DNA of 46,548 nucleotides, taken from the NCBI GenBank assembly GCA_017471765.1, contig JAFURT010000035.1:1-46548 (forward strand), written 5' to 3'. Both the position numbers and the translations under genes were made by a program. This DNA comes from Clostridia bacterium (GTDB taxonomy: Bacteria > Bacillota > Clostridia > Oscillospirales > Acutalibacteraceae). The notes under the pieces are model-generated. The model was not told the origin of the DNA. It saw nothing but the letters and a program-made list of their open reading frames with translations, and did not search any database. Every line of letters begins with the position of its first letter. The stretch's first letter is position 1. Below are positions 22,480 through 31,353 of the stretch, one piece after another.

Positions 22480-24690
22480 TTATCCCAGTCCTGTGCGTTG
22501 CACCTCATCAACACCATCGATGGCACGCAGTTTCTGCATCACAAACTGCAGATGCTCCACGCTGTTTACCGATACGGTTATATTCACCACAGCGCCATCA
22601 TGGACATCTCGTGCATTAATAGAATGTACCGGAATATGCAGACCGGCAAGCAGGGTGGTCAGCTTCAACAGCAAATTCACGCCGTCATGAGCCACAATAT
22701 ACAAATTGGCGTGGAATGCCGTATCCACATCCTGTTCCCAGTGCACTGTGACCCAACGCTCTCGGTTAGGAGCCTCAGCCATATTCTTCGGTACATTGGT
22801 ACAATCCCGACGATGGACGGAAACACCGTAGCCGCGGGTAATAAAGCCGATAATCGGATCGCCCGGAACCGGGTTACAGCACTGGGCAAACTTCACCAGG
22901 CAATCCTCTACATCGTCAATAATGACCCCTTTGTTGTGGTGCTGACGACGCACAGGCGGTGTGGACGGCACGATAGGCGCGGTTGCCAACTGCTCATCCC
23001 GGAGCATACGGCTGTATTCCTCTTTCAGACGAGGAATCAACCTGGACAGAAGAACGCCACCGTAGCCAATGGCCGCATAGAAGTCCTCCAGCGTGGCGCA
23101 GTGCTGTTTTTTGGCCTGCGCCAACAAAAACTGCTCCATCCGGTCCGGCGACAAGCGAATCAGGTTACGAGACAGCTCTCGTTCCAGTTCTTCCCGGCCT
23201 CGCTGGATATTTTCTTCCCGGCGCTCCTTCTTAAACCAACTACGGATCTTGTTCCGCGCCTCGCCGGTGTGTACGATGGTCAGCCAGTCACGGCTGGGAC
23301 CGTGGTTAGCGGCAGAGGTGGTCAGCACCTCCACAATCTCACCGGTCTTCACCTTATAGTCCAGCGGCACGATACGGCCATTCACCTTAGCACCAATCAT
23401 CCGGTTGCCTACCGCCGTATGAATGGCATAGGCAAAGTCAATGACAGTACTCCCCTCCGGCAGCGTGATCACATCGCCCTTGGGGGTGAAGACAAACACA
23501 TCGTCAATATCCAGGTCGGTCTTGATGCTTCGGACAATATCCTCTGCATCGTCTACGTCCTGCTGGCTCTCGATAAACTGCCGCACCCAGGCCAGGCGCT
23601 CCTCCAGCTTATCCTTTTTCTGAATACCGGCCTTGTACTTCCAGTGGGCGGCGATACCGTATTCTGCCGTGTAGTGCATCTCCCAGGTGCGAATCTGCAC
23701 CTCAAAGGGAATCTTCTCCTTACTCACCACCGTGGTGTGCAGAGACTGATACATATTCGGCTTGGGGGTGGAGATGTAATCCTTAAACCGGTTGGGAAGC
23801 GGACGGAACATCTCGTGGACAATACCCAGCACATTGTAGCAATCGTTAACATTGTCCACAATGATGCGGATAGCGTAAATATCAAAAATCTCGTCAAAGG
23901 CCTTGCCACGCATATACATCTTACGGTAAATGCCGGCAAAGCTCTTAATGCGCCCGGAAATGTGGGCGGTCAAGCCGTAATCGGCCAAATGCTCCAACAG
24001 ACGCTGTTGGATATTCGCTAAGAACGCCGCGCGCTCGTCGGCATGAAGGGCCAGGTTTTCCTCAATTTCTTTATAGGCCACCGGGTCCAACACGCGCAGA
24101 GACAGGTCTTCCAGTTCCTCTTTGATAGCACGGATACCAAGGCGGTGGGCCAACGGCGCATAAATATCCAAGGTCTCACGAGCCTTGTCCCGCTGTTTCT
24201 GCGGGTCCCAGCCCTCGCTGGTACGCATATTATGCAGACGGTCAGCCAGCTTGATGATCATCACCCGGACATCCTTGGACATCGCCAACAGCATTTTACG
24301 CACATTTTCTGCGTGCTGTTCCTCCCGGGTGGAGAAGGTCATCTTGGTAATTTTGGTCACGCCATCCACCAGGTCGGCAACATCCTGGCCAAACTGCTGC
24401 GCAATTTCTGCCAACTCCACGTCGGTGTCCTCCACCACATCGTGAAGCAGTGCCGCCGCTACTGCATCGCTATCCATCCCAATCTCCACCAGGATGCACG
24501 CCACGTGCAGGGGGTGACAGATATATTCCTCGCCGGACCGACGGCACTGCCCATTGTGGGCCGCCGTGGCCATATCTGCCGCCGCACGGATGCGGACAAT
24601 GTCATAGGCCTTATCGCTCTCTGCCATCAGCCGTTCCAACTGCTGTCGGACATCTTCTTTTTTCTCCGGTACACAGATATTCTCAGACAT
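22480..24690 (-). CDS. rel: Bifunctional (p)ppGpp synthetase/hydrolase (RelA/SpoT, Rel)
   Basis: This 736-residue protein has the long RSH architecture. The HD hydrolase domain shows [22 protein letters not shown] and [12 protein letters not shown], intact for hydrolysis. The synthetase domain shows [23 protein letters not shown] and [11 protein letters not shown] then [13 protein letters not shown] domain ([27 protein letters not shown]) and a C-terminal zinc-finger/ACT region follow. The start is set at the ATG at 24690, nine bases from AAAGGGG. It overlaps the recJ end by eight bases. It controls the stringent response. Confidence 0.95.
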   Translation of the reverse strand: MSENICVPEKKEDVRQQLERLMAESDKAYDIVRIRAAADMATAAHNGQCRRSGEEYICHPLHVACILVEIGMDSDAVAAALLHDVVEDTDVELAEIAQQFGQDVADLVDGVTKITKMTFSTREEQHAENVRKMLLAMSKDVRVMIIKLADRLHNMRTSEGWDPQKQRDKARETLDIYAPLAHRLGIRAIKEELEDLSLRVLDPVAYKEIEENLALHADERAAFLANIQQRLLEHLADYGLTAHISGRIKSFAGIYRKMYMRGKAFDEIFDIYAIRIIVDNVNDCYNVLGIVHEMFRPLPNRFKDYISTPKPNMYQSLHTTVVSKEKIPFEVQIRTWEMHYTAEYGIAAHWKYKAGIQKKDKLEERLAWVRQFIESQQDVDDAEDIVRSIKTDLDIDDVFVFTPKGDVITLPEGSTVIDFAYAIHTAVGNRMIGAKVNGRIVPLDYKVKTGEIVEVLTTSAANHGPSRDWLTIVHTGEARNKIRSWFKKERREENIQRGREELERELSRNLIRLSPDRMEQFLLAQAKKQHCATLEDFYAAIGYGGVLLSRLIPRLKEEYSRMLRDEQLATAPIVPSTPPVRRQHHNKGVIIDDVEDCLVKFAQCCNPVPGDPIIGFITRGYGVSVHRRDCTNVPKNMAEAPNRERWVTVHWEQDVDTAFHANLYIVAHDGVNLLLKLTTLLAGLHIPVHSINARDVHDGAVVNITVSVNSVEHLQFVMQKLRAIDGVDEVQRTGLG

Positions 24691-26725
24691 TCTCCTCATC
24701 CCCTTTCAAGTAGCGCCATAACGGTGTAGCGGCCAAATCGGCCTTTCCCTCAACAGGCAAGACCTTGATTTGTAACCGTTCTCCCCAATCGCGCCATTGG
24801 ATAAGCCCAGCCTGTTGCCACAGTTCCAATGCCACCAGCATCTGCAAAACCGTGGGAGCCTGTTCACCCAAAGCATGCTGTAACTGTTCCGGTGTCCCAT
24901 TCCATTCACGGCAGGCACGCAGAAGGTTATAGAAATGCCCCAGCCTGTCCCGGGCGGGCAATGGCCATTCCGCAGGGCAGTACTCGCCCCGCAGTATGTT
25001 CTCAAAGGTTTGTATATCACTAAGCAGGGCATCCCGGTCGGTATCCGCAAAGGAAATATCCCGTACACGGACAGAAACGGTGGTGTTGCCCCGATACTCA
25101 TTCTTTTCCAGGCTGACCACGCAGTTGACCACAGCGCCACAGGGAATCGGGAATCCCTCCGGCGCCGTCTGGAACTTGACAGCGCTGATTCGCACCCCAT
25201 CACGGCTAAGGGATAACCGCAGATGTTTGCCATTACCAATGGCGGTGATGTTATCCAGCCGCATCCGGAAAAGCCCAAACAGCGGTGCCGGGTTCCCGGC
25301 CCCATACGGCTCCAGAACCTGCAACAAATCCAGTTTTTCCACGTTAATCTGGTCCGGGCGCAGGCGAACTGCGATGTCCCAGCTGGGCACCGGCATACAG
25401 GGGCATACACGAGCAGCATAGGCGTTGATCGTCTGCCGGAAGGCATCCACCGAAGCGGCAGGTAGCGTCAGGCCGGCAGCCAGCTCGTGTCCGCCGAAGG
25501 TAGTCAGCCCCTCAGCGCAGGCGGCCAGTGCGTCGTACAGAGAGAAGCCCGGCAGACTACGTCCGGAGCCATGTGCTATTTTGCCGGAATAGCTGAGCAC
25601 AATGGCCGGCTTGCCATACCGTTCCATCAGTTTAGCGGCGACAAGGCCCAGTAGTCCACCAAGCCATCCTTCGCCGCCCAGCACCAATACCCGATCACGC
25701 AACCACTCCGGGTGCTGCGCCAGCAGTTCCTCCGCCAAAGCCGTCAGCTCACTGCCGGCCGTCTGCCGGGAGGCATTAAGTTGCTGTATCTCCCGGGCAA
25801 GCTGTATAGCCTGTTCCGGCTCTGTGCTAAGCAGAAGCTCCAACGCCAAAGCAGGGTCAGCCATGCGGCCGGCGGCGTTCAGACGAGGTACCAACCCAAA
25901 GGAAACCGTCGACGCTGTCAGCGTTTTTTCTTCCAGGCCGGCCACCTCACGCAAAGCAACCAATCCTGGACGGGCGCCCTCTTCCAGTAGCAACAAACCA
26001 CGGCGCATAAAATCCCGATTAATTCCCTGCAACGGCATGACATCCGCCAGTGTCCCTAAGGTGAGCAGATCACCGTACTGGGTGAAGATCCGTTCTCCGT
26101 CCCCTTCCAGGGCACAAGCCAGCATAAACGCCACGCCCACACCGGCAAAGTCCAGACAACCGCTTTGACAATCTGAGCGATGGGGGTCAACAACAGCCAC
26201 CGCTGAAGGCAGAGTTGCCGCCGGGTGATGGTGGTCGGTCACCACTACATCAATGTGTAATTCATTGGCGAGGGCTACCTCCTCTATGGCGGTAACGCCG
26301 GTATCCACCGTCACCAGCAGGGATACTCCCTGCTCTGCCGCCCAACATATCGTCTCCTGATGAAGCCCGTAGCCCTCCTCACGGGTAGGTATGCGGTACA
26401 ACACATCCCCGCCTTGCTGGCGCAGGTAGGTTACCAGCAAAGCCGTGGCCGTAATGCCATCCACGTCATAGTCACCGTACACCAAGATGCGCTCTTTCTG
26501 CTCCAAGGCCTGCCGAATACGATCTACAGCAAGCTCCATATCAGCAAACGAGAAGGGGTCTACCTCTTCCTCCTGCCCTACCAAAAAGGAAAACACCTGT
26601 TCAGGGGTATCCATCCCCCGGGAGGTAAGTAACAAGGACAAAAACGGATGAATCTCACAGGCCTCGGCCAGTTCAGCCGCCAAATCCGTATCCAGCGGTG
26701 ACACATTCCACCGTTTGATTAACAT
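24683..26725 (-). CDS. recJ: Single-stranded-DNA-specific exonuclease
   Basis: This 680-residue 5'-3' exonuclease has the DHH phosphoesterase motifs GDYDVDGITATALL near residue 83, DTGVT near 140, VTDHHHPAATLPSAVAVVDP near 160 and the DHHA1 region GSGRSLPGFSLYDAL with GGHELAAGLTL near 400. It acts in recombination and mismatch or base-excision repair. GGAGG lies seven bases before the ATG. It heads the recJ-rel-dtd-MBL-hemZ operon. The apt gene often found between recJ and rel in Firmicutes is absent here. Confidence 0.93.
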   Translation of the reverse strand: MLIKRWNVSPLDTDLAAELAEACEIHPFLSLLLTSRGMDTPEQVFSFLVGQEEEVDPFSFADMELAVDRIRQALEQKERILVYGDYDVDGITATALLVTYLRQQGGDVLYRIPTREEGYGLHQETICWAAEQGVSLLVTVDTGVTAIEEVALANELHIDVVVTDHHHPAATLPSAVAVVDPHRSDCQSGCLDFAGVGVAFMLACALEGDGERIFTQYGDLLTLGTLADVMPLQGINRDFMRRGLLLLEEGARPGLVALREVAGLEEKTLTASTVSFGLVPRLNAAGRMADPALALELLLSTEPEQAIQLAREIQQLNASRQTAGSELTALAEELLAQHPEWLRDRVLVLGGEGWLGGLLGLVAAKLMERYGKPAIVLSYSGKIAHGSGRSLPGFSLYDALAACAEGLTTFGGHELAAGLTLPAASVDAFRQTINAYAARVCPCMPVPSWDIAVRLRPDQINVEKLDLLQVLEPYGAGNPAPLFGLFRMRLDNITAIGNGKHLRLSLSRDGVRISAVKFQTAPEGFPIPCGAVVNCVVSLEKNEYRGNTTVSVRVRDISFADTDRDALLSDIQTFENILRGEYCPAEWPLPARDRLGHFYNLLRACREWNGTPEQLQHALGEQAPTVLQMLVALELWQQAGLIQWRDWGERLQIKVLPVEGKADLAATPLWRYLKGDEENV

Positions 26726-26760
26726 GCTACTCCCTCCTTTATAATATGTCAGTATTTGAT

Positions 26761-26789
26761 TATTGTACCATTAATTTTTATATTATTCA
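26761..26789 (-). promoter_or_regulatory. Promoter of the recJ-rel operon
   Basis: TTGAAT (26784-26789) and TACAAT (26761-26766) on the minus strand have a 17-base spacer in an AT-rich stretch. Confidence 0.65.
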
Positions 26790-26821
26790 ACACCGTTTTG
26801 CATAATTCCCCCCGGTTTTCG

Positions 26822-26863
26822 ACAAAAAATTCCGCCACGATACACCGTAGCGGAATTTTTTGT
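26822..26863 (-). terminator. Terminator of the hisS-aspS genes
   Basis: On the minus strand ACAAAAAATTCCGC pairs with GCGGAATTTTTTGT around a short loop, directly downstream of the aspS stop and upstream of the recJ promoter. Confidence 0.8.
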
Positions 26864-26868
26864 GTATT

Positions 26869-28647
26869 TTATTCTCCGGTAACAGCAATTCCCAGGTCGG
26901 TGAGCTGTTGAGCGTCCACCACAGAGGGACAATCCGTCATCGGCTCGGTCATATTCTGCACCTTGGGATAGGCAATCACATCGCGCAGAGTGGCGGCACC
27001 CACCATCTGCATCACCAGACGGTCAAGGCCGATGCCCATGCCACCGTGGGGCGGTGCGCCGTAGCGGAAGGCATCCAACAAGAAGCCAAACTTCTGCTGA
27101 GCCTCCTCCTGAGACAGACCCAAAGCGCTGAACATATGATTCTGCAGAGCCGGGTCGGTAATACGGATAGAGCCGGAGGCCAACTCGATGCCATTGAGCA
27201 CCAAGTCATAGGCCTTGGCGTATACCTTTTCGGGCGCAGTATCCAGATACTGTACACACTCATCCAGCGGCGAGGTGAAGGGATGGTGCATCGCCACCCA
27301 CGTCTGAGACTCCTCATCCCACTCAAAGAAGGGGAACTCAGTAATCCACAGCAGATTGAAGCCCTCACGAGGGATATTCAGCTTATTGGCCAACTCCAAA
27401 CGCAGAGCACCCAAGGTGGTGAGCACATGCTTCTTAGCAGTATCCGCTACAATCAGCACCACGTCACCCTGCTCTGCACCGGCAGCGGTCAGCAGGGCCG
27501 TCATCTCCTCCTCGGCCAGGAACTTGCCAAAGGAAGAGGCCGGTGCTTCCTCAACCCAACGTACCCAAGCCAGGCCCTTGGCACCAATGCCCTTGACCAT
27601 CTCGGTCAGCTTATCGATCTCCTTACGAGACAGGGTGCCAGCGGCGCCCTTGGCATTCAGGCAACGAACGGTACCACCACCTTCGATGGCGGAGGTAAAC
27701 ACCCCAAAACCACAGCCCTTAACAGCCTCGGTCAGGTCGATAATCTCCATCCCGAACCGGGTGTCCGGCTTATCCGAGCCGTAACGCTCCATGGCATCGG
27801 TATAGGTCAGACGAGGCAACGGCGTGGGAATCTCCACATCCAGCACCGTCTTGAACAGGGTGGACATAAAGTCCTCACCCAGTGCCAGCACGTCCTCCAC
27901 ATCAACAAAAGACATCTCAAGGTCAATCTGGGTGAACTCCGGCTGACGGTCAGCACGCAGGTCCTCATCACGGAAGCAACGAGCGAGCTGAACATACCGG
28001 TCAAAGCCAGCCACCATGCTCAACTGCTTATACAGCTGGGGCGACTGGGGCAAGGCATAGAAAGTACCGGGATGCAACCGGCTGGGCACCAGGAAGTCAC
28101 GGGCGCCTTCCGGTGTCGACTTGATGAGCATGGGCGTCTCCAGCTCGATGAAACCGTTTTTATCGAAGAAGTCACGGATAACCTTGGTGATACGGTGACG
28201 GAGCAGAATGTTCTGCTGCAGGTCAGGACGCCGCAGATCAAGATACCGGTACTTCAGGCGGGTTGCCTCTGCCGTGGAGCAATTCTCCACGATCTCAAAG
28301 GGCGGGGTCTCCGCCTTGTTGAGAATACGCAACTCCTCCACAGCGATCTCCACATCACCGGTGGGAATATCCTTGTTCCGGGCAGACCGGACACGGACCG
28401 TGCCACGAGCCGCCACCACAAACTCACTACGCAGAGTAAAGGCTTTCTCGAACACATCCTTCGCCGTATCCTGATCGAAGGCCAGCTGGATAATACCGGT
28501 GCGGTCACGCAGGTCAACAAAGATCAGCTGTCCCAGGTCACGCTGGCGCTGTACCCAGCCGAACACAGTCGCCTCCGTACCGGCATGCTCTTCACGAAAT
28601 TCGCCGCAATAGGCGGTACGCTTTAGTCCCTTAATCGATTCAGACAT
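26869..28647 (-). CDS. aspS: Aspartyl-tRNA synthetase
   Basis: This 592-residue class II enzyme has the bacterial length including the GAD insertion. An N-terminal OB anticodon domain (TVFGWVQRQRDLGQLIFVDLRDR) is followed by catalytic motif 2 FRDEDLRADRQPEFTQIDLEM and motif 3 GIGLDRLVM. The insertion domain lies at about residues 290-410. No gatCAB genes are seen, so whether it is discriminating or also charges tRNA-Asn cannot be told. It starts 32 bases after hisS and ends at a terminator. Confidence 0.95.
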   Translation of the reverse strand: MSESIKGLKRTAYCGEFREEHAGTEATVFGWVQRQRDLGQLIFVDLRDRTGIIQLAFDQDTAKDVFEKAFTLRSEFVVAARGTVRVRSARNKDIPTGDVEIAVEELRILNKAETPPFEIVENCSTAEATRLKYRYLDLRRPDLQQNILLRHRITKVIRDFFDKNGFIELETPMLIKSTPEGARDFLVPSRLHPGTFYALPQSPQLYKQLSMVAGFDRYVQLARCFRDEDLRADRQPEFTQIDLEMSFVDVEDVLALGEDFMSTLFKTVLDVEIPTPLPRLTYTDAMERYGSDKPDTRFGMEIIDLTEAVKGCGFGVFTSAIEGGGTVRCLNAKGAAGTLSRKEIDKLTEMVKGIGAKGLAWVRWVEEAPASSFGKFLAEEEMTALLTAAGAEQGDVVLIVADTAKKHVLTTLGALRLELANKLNIPREGFNLLWITEFPFFEWDEESQTWVAMHHPFTSPLDECVQYLDTAPEKVYAKAYDLVLNGIELASGSIRITDPALQNHMFSALGLSQEEAQQKFGFLLDAFRYGAPPHGGMGIGLDRLVMQMVGAATLRDVIAYPKVQNMTEPMTDCPSVVDAQQLTDLGIAVTGE

Positions 28648-28679
28648 CGCTCTCTATCCCCTTTTCATCATATACGGCA

Positions 28680-29996
28680 TCAACCGATTTCCGCTACTTC
28701 AGCGAACAAATCGGTCACGCCGGCCAGTTCTCTGTCCAGCAATTTCTGCCGCAGAACAGTATACAGTCCATCATCCAAGGATACCTCCTGGGATTCACCG
28801 GTGGCCATGTCTTTCATCATCGCCACGCCGTTCTCCAGCTCGTTGTCTCCTACTACAATAGTGAATTTAGCACCCAGCTTATCAGCATATTTCATCTGCG
28901 CTTTCAGAGAACGGCCAACAATGTCACACTCCACCGCCGCACCGCCGTCACGCAGGGCCGTCGCCAATGCAAAACATTTCTGTGCCGCCGCCTGCCCCAT
29001 AGAAACCAAGTACAAATCGCAGGTGGGCGCTTCCGGGAAGGGGGCGTTCTGCGCCTCCATCACCATCAGCAGACGCTCAATACCCATACCGAAGCCCAAT
29101 CCGGGTTGCGGTGCACCGCCCAGTTCTTCCACCAGGCCGTCATACCGACCACCGCCGCACACCACCAGGCCGTCCTCTGCCACCAGTTCGAACACAGTGC
29201 GGGTATAGTAGTCCAGTCCACGGACAATGTGGGGATCAAGGGTAAAGGCAATATCCGCCGCAGACAGGCACCCCTGCACCGCCACAAAGTGGGCGGCACA
29301 ATCTTCACACAGGTAATCGGTCACCACAGGTGCTTCGGCGGCAATGCCGTGGCACACCGGAGATTTACAGTCAAGAATACGCATGGGATTGCGCTCCAAA
29401 CGGCTCAGGCAGGTGCCGCACAGCTCGCTCTGCCGTCCGGTGAAATACGCCTGCAGTGCCTCGTAGTACCGAGCACGGCAGGTAGGACAGCCAATCGAAT
29501 TGAGCCGCAGAGCAACCCCCTTCAGCCCCATCTCCTTGAGCACCTGAATAGCCAGGGAGATGACCTCGGCATCCGCCTGCGGAGCCGAGGCACCAAAGCA
29601 TTCCACACCAAACTGGTGGAACTCCCGGTAGCGGCCCTTTTGGCTCTTTTCGTAGCGGTAGCAGGAAGTCACATACGATACCTTTACCGGCAGGGCGCCG
29701 CTGAGCAGGCCGTGCTCCAGCACAGACCGGGCGGCACCGGCTGTCCCCTCCGGGCGCAGGGTGATGGAACGGCCACCCTTGTCCTCAAAGGTATACATCT
29801 CCTTCTGCACCACATCGGTGGTCTCGCCAACCGAGCGCTGAAACAGATTGGTATGCTCAAATACCGGGGTGCGAATCTCATGGAAACCGAAATCCCGGGC
29901 GATAGAAAGCGCCGTCTGCTCCACATACTGCCATTTGTAACTGGTCTCCGGTAACACATCCTGTGTACCACGGGGTGCTTGTGTAATCAAAGCCAT
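28680..29996 (-). CDS. hisS: Histidyl-tRNA synthetase
   Basis: This 438-residue class II enzyme has APRGTQDVLPETSYKWQYVE at the start, motif 2 SYVTSCYRYEKSQKGRYREF, the HisRS signature FQ-GVECFG near 125-135, a CxxC-type zinc-like pair in the middle (CPTCRA near 170; CGTCLSRLE), GGRYDGLVEELGG and the C-terminal anticodon domain. An intrinsic-terminator-like hairpin (30021-30051) lies in the 60-base gap to mgsA, so upstream transcription may be partly attenuated. Confidence 0.94.
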   Translation of the reverse strand: MALITQAPRGTQDVLPETSYKWQYVEQTALSIARDFGFHEIRTPVFEHTNLFQRSVGETTDVVQKEMYTFEDKGGRSITLRPEGTAGAARSVLEHGLLSGALPVKVSYVTSCYRYEKSQKGRYREFHQFGVECFGASAPQADAEVISLAIQVLKEMGLKGVALRLNSIGCPTCRARYYEALQAYFTGRQSELCGTCLSRLERNPMRILDCKSPVCHGIAAEAPVVTDYLCEDCAAHFVAVQGCLSAADIAFTLDPHIVRGLDYYTRTVFELVAEDGLVVCGGGRYDGLVEELGGAPQPGLGFGMGIERLLMVMEAQNAPFPEAPTCDLYLVSMGQAAAQKCFALATALRDGGAAVECDIVGRSLKAQMKYADKLGAKFTIVVGDNELENGVAMMKDMATGESQEVSLDDGLYTVLRQKLLDRELAGVTDLFAEVAEIG

Positions 29997-30020
29997 TGTT
30001 TATCTCTCCTATACTGCAAG

Positions 30021-30051
30021 GCAAAAGGGCACACCGGAGTGTACCCTTTGC
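30021..30051 (-). terminator. Terminator-like hairpin between mgsA and hisS
   Basis: On the minus strand GCAAAGGGTACAC pairs with GTGTGCCCTTTTGC around TCCG. The U-run is short and lies partly in the stem. No promoter is visible between it and hisS, so it probably gives partial read-through. Confidence 0.55.
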
Positions 30052-30056
30052 TCTGA

Positions 30057-30464
30057 TTAAGCGTTGCGGGGGTTAATAATATTCCGCCAATCCAGGTCGC
30101 CACGCTCCAGGCCGTGAATCAGCACCTCGGCAGTGGCAATGTTGGTGGCTACAGGGATACCTCGAATGTCACACAGACGCAACATATCATGGTCATTGGG
30201 CTCAGATGCCTTAACAGACATGGGATCACGGAAAAAAAGGAGCAGGTCGATCTCATCGCAGGCAACGCGAGCGGCAATCTGCTGGTCACCGCCCTGAGCG
30301 CCGCTCATATAACGGGTGATCTCAAGACCGGTGGCCTCCCCCACCAGCTTGCCGGTGGTGCCGGTGGCACACAAATTATGACGGCTTAAAATGCCGCAAT
30401 AGGCGATACAGAACTGCACCATCAGTTCCTTTTTCGCATCGTGTGCAATCAACGCAATGTTCAT
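30057..30464 (-). CDS. mgsA: Methylglyoxal synthase
   Basis: This 135-residue enzyme converts dihydroxyacetone phosphate to methylglyoxal and phosphate. Signatures are LIAHDAKKELM, GTTGKLVGEATGLE, SGAQGGDQQIAARV, FFRDPMSV, and the conserved ATNIATAEVLI region. The ATG at 30464 is chosen over the in-frame TTG at 30476. It follows minD by 35 bases and probably shares its promoter. Confidence 0.94.
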   Translation of the reverse strand: MNIALIAHDAKKELMVQFCIAYCGILSRHNLCATGTTGKLVGEATGLEITRYMSGAQGGDQQIAARVACDEIDLLLFFRDPMSVKASEPNDHDMLRLCDIRGIPVATNIATAEVLIHGLERGDLDWRNIINPRNA

Positions 30465-30499
30465 AATCGTCCACAACCTCTCTGTAAAGTCACATTAGT

Positions 30500-31240
30500 T
30501 TACATCTTTTCCAACCGGGCGAGAGGGACGGAATCCCCCAAAAAGCGCCGGGCAATATTTCCAAAGCAAACCGCCGCATTGCAGGCGGACGGCAGAGGAC
30601 GGCCGTTGGCGTTGGCCACAGCTACCTCCTCATCCTCTGGGATGATGCCTAAAAGCTGAATACCGGCTGTATCAATAATTTCATCCACATCCGGCATAGA
30701 GCCATCCATTACCTTGGCCGGGCGCAGACGGTTAATAATCAGGTGGGTACGCAGGTGCTTCTCTTCCAAAAGGTGCCCCAGTATCTGGGCATCACGAGCG
30801 CAGACCATGTCGGGTGTAGACACCACCAGTGCCCGGTCAGCTGCTGCCACCGCCGTATCAAAGCCATGGCCGAGACCGGCCGGACAATCGATAATCACCT
30901 GATCATAATATGCCGCCAAGCCGCGGCAAAGGCTACGCATCTCCTGTGGGGTACACATATCCTCCAAACGAATTGGCGCAGGTAACACAAACACATTCTG
31001 AAAGACCGGTGAGGGATAAATCGCCCGTACCGGCTCACAATTACCGGCAAACACATCAGCCAGGTCATACATGGTCGTGCCGCCTACACCCAGCATCAGG
31101 TCCAGACTACGCAATCCGGCATCAGCATCGATCAGCAACACACGGCCGGAATGCTGGGACAGAGCATAGCCCAGTCCGGCAGTAACAGTTGACTTACCGG
31201 CTCCACCCTTGCCGGAGGTTATAACGGTTATTTCGCTCAT
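30500..31240 (-). CDS. minD: MinD-like septum-site-determining ATPase
   Basis: This 246-residue ParA/MinD-type ATPase has a deviant Walker A, ITSGKGGAGKSTVTAGLG, at residues 6-23, the Walker B/switch DCPAGLG near 118, and VNRLRP-like INRLRP. The C-terminus (ARRFLGDSVPLARLEKM) could form the amphipathic membrane-targeting helix expected of MinD but is shorter than usual. No minC or minE is adjacent, although they normally flank minD. It lies between PBP2 and mgsA with its own promoter at 31296-31324. Confidence 0.88.
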   Translation of the reverse strand: MSEITVITSGKGGAGKSTVTAGLGYALSQHSGRVLLIDADAGLRSLDLMLGVGGTTMYDLADVFAGNCEPVRAIYPSPVFQNVFVLPAPIRLEDMCTPQEMRSLCRGLAAYYDQVIIDCPAGLGHGFDTAVAAADRALVVSTPDMVCARDAQILGHLLEEKHLRTHLIINRLRPAKVMDGSMPDVDEIIDTAGIQLLGIIPEDEEVAVANANGRPLPSACNAAVCFGNIARRFLGDSVPLARLEKM

Positions 31241-31295
31241 GCTTTACACACTCCCGGCAAGCCGCATTTTTTGATAAAAACCAACAATTTTGTAT

Positions 31296-31324
31296 AGTAT
31301 ATCACATTTTGAGCTGATTGTAAA
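31296..31324 (-). promoter_or_regulatory. Promoter of minD-mgsA
   Basis: TTTACA (31319-31324) and TATACT (31296-31301) on the minus strand have a 17-base spacer, in the gap after PBP2. Confidence 0.7.
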
Positions 31325-31353
31325 CCCCCGAAACCAAACGGAATGCCATAAAT

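Noticed and set aside
26860-28626. A 588-codon plus-strand frame opposite aspS, and similar long frames opposite rel and mreB
   Set aside because: Each lies wholly antisense to a clearly recognised gene, has shadow-like composition and lacks a ribosome site.
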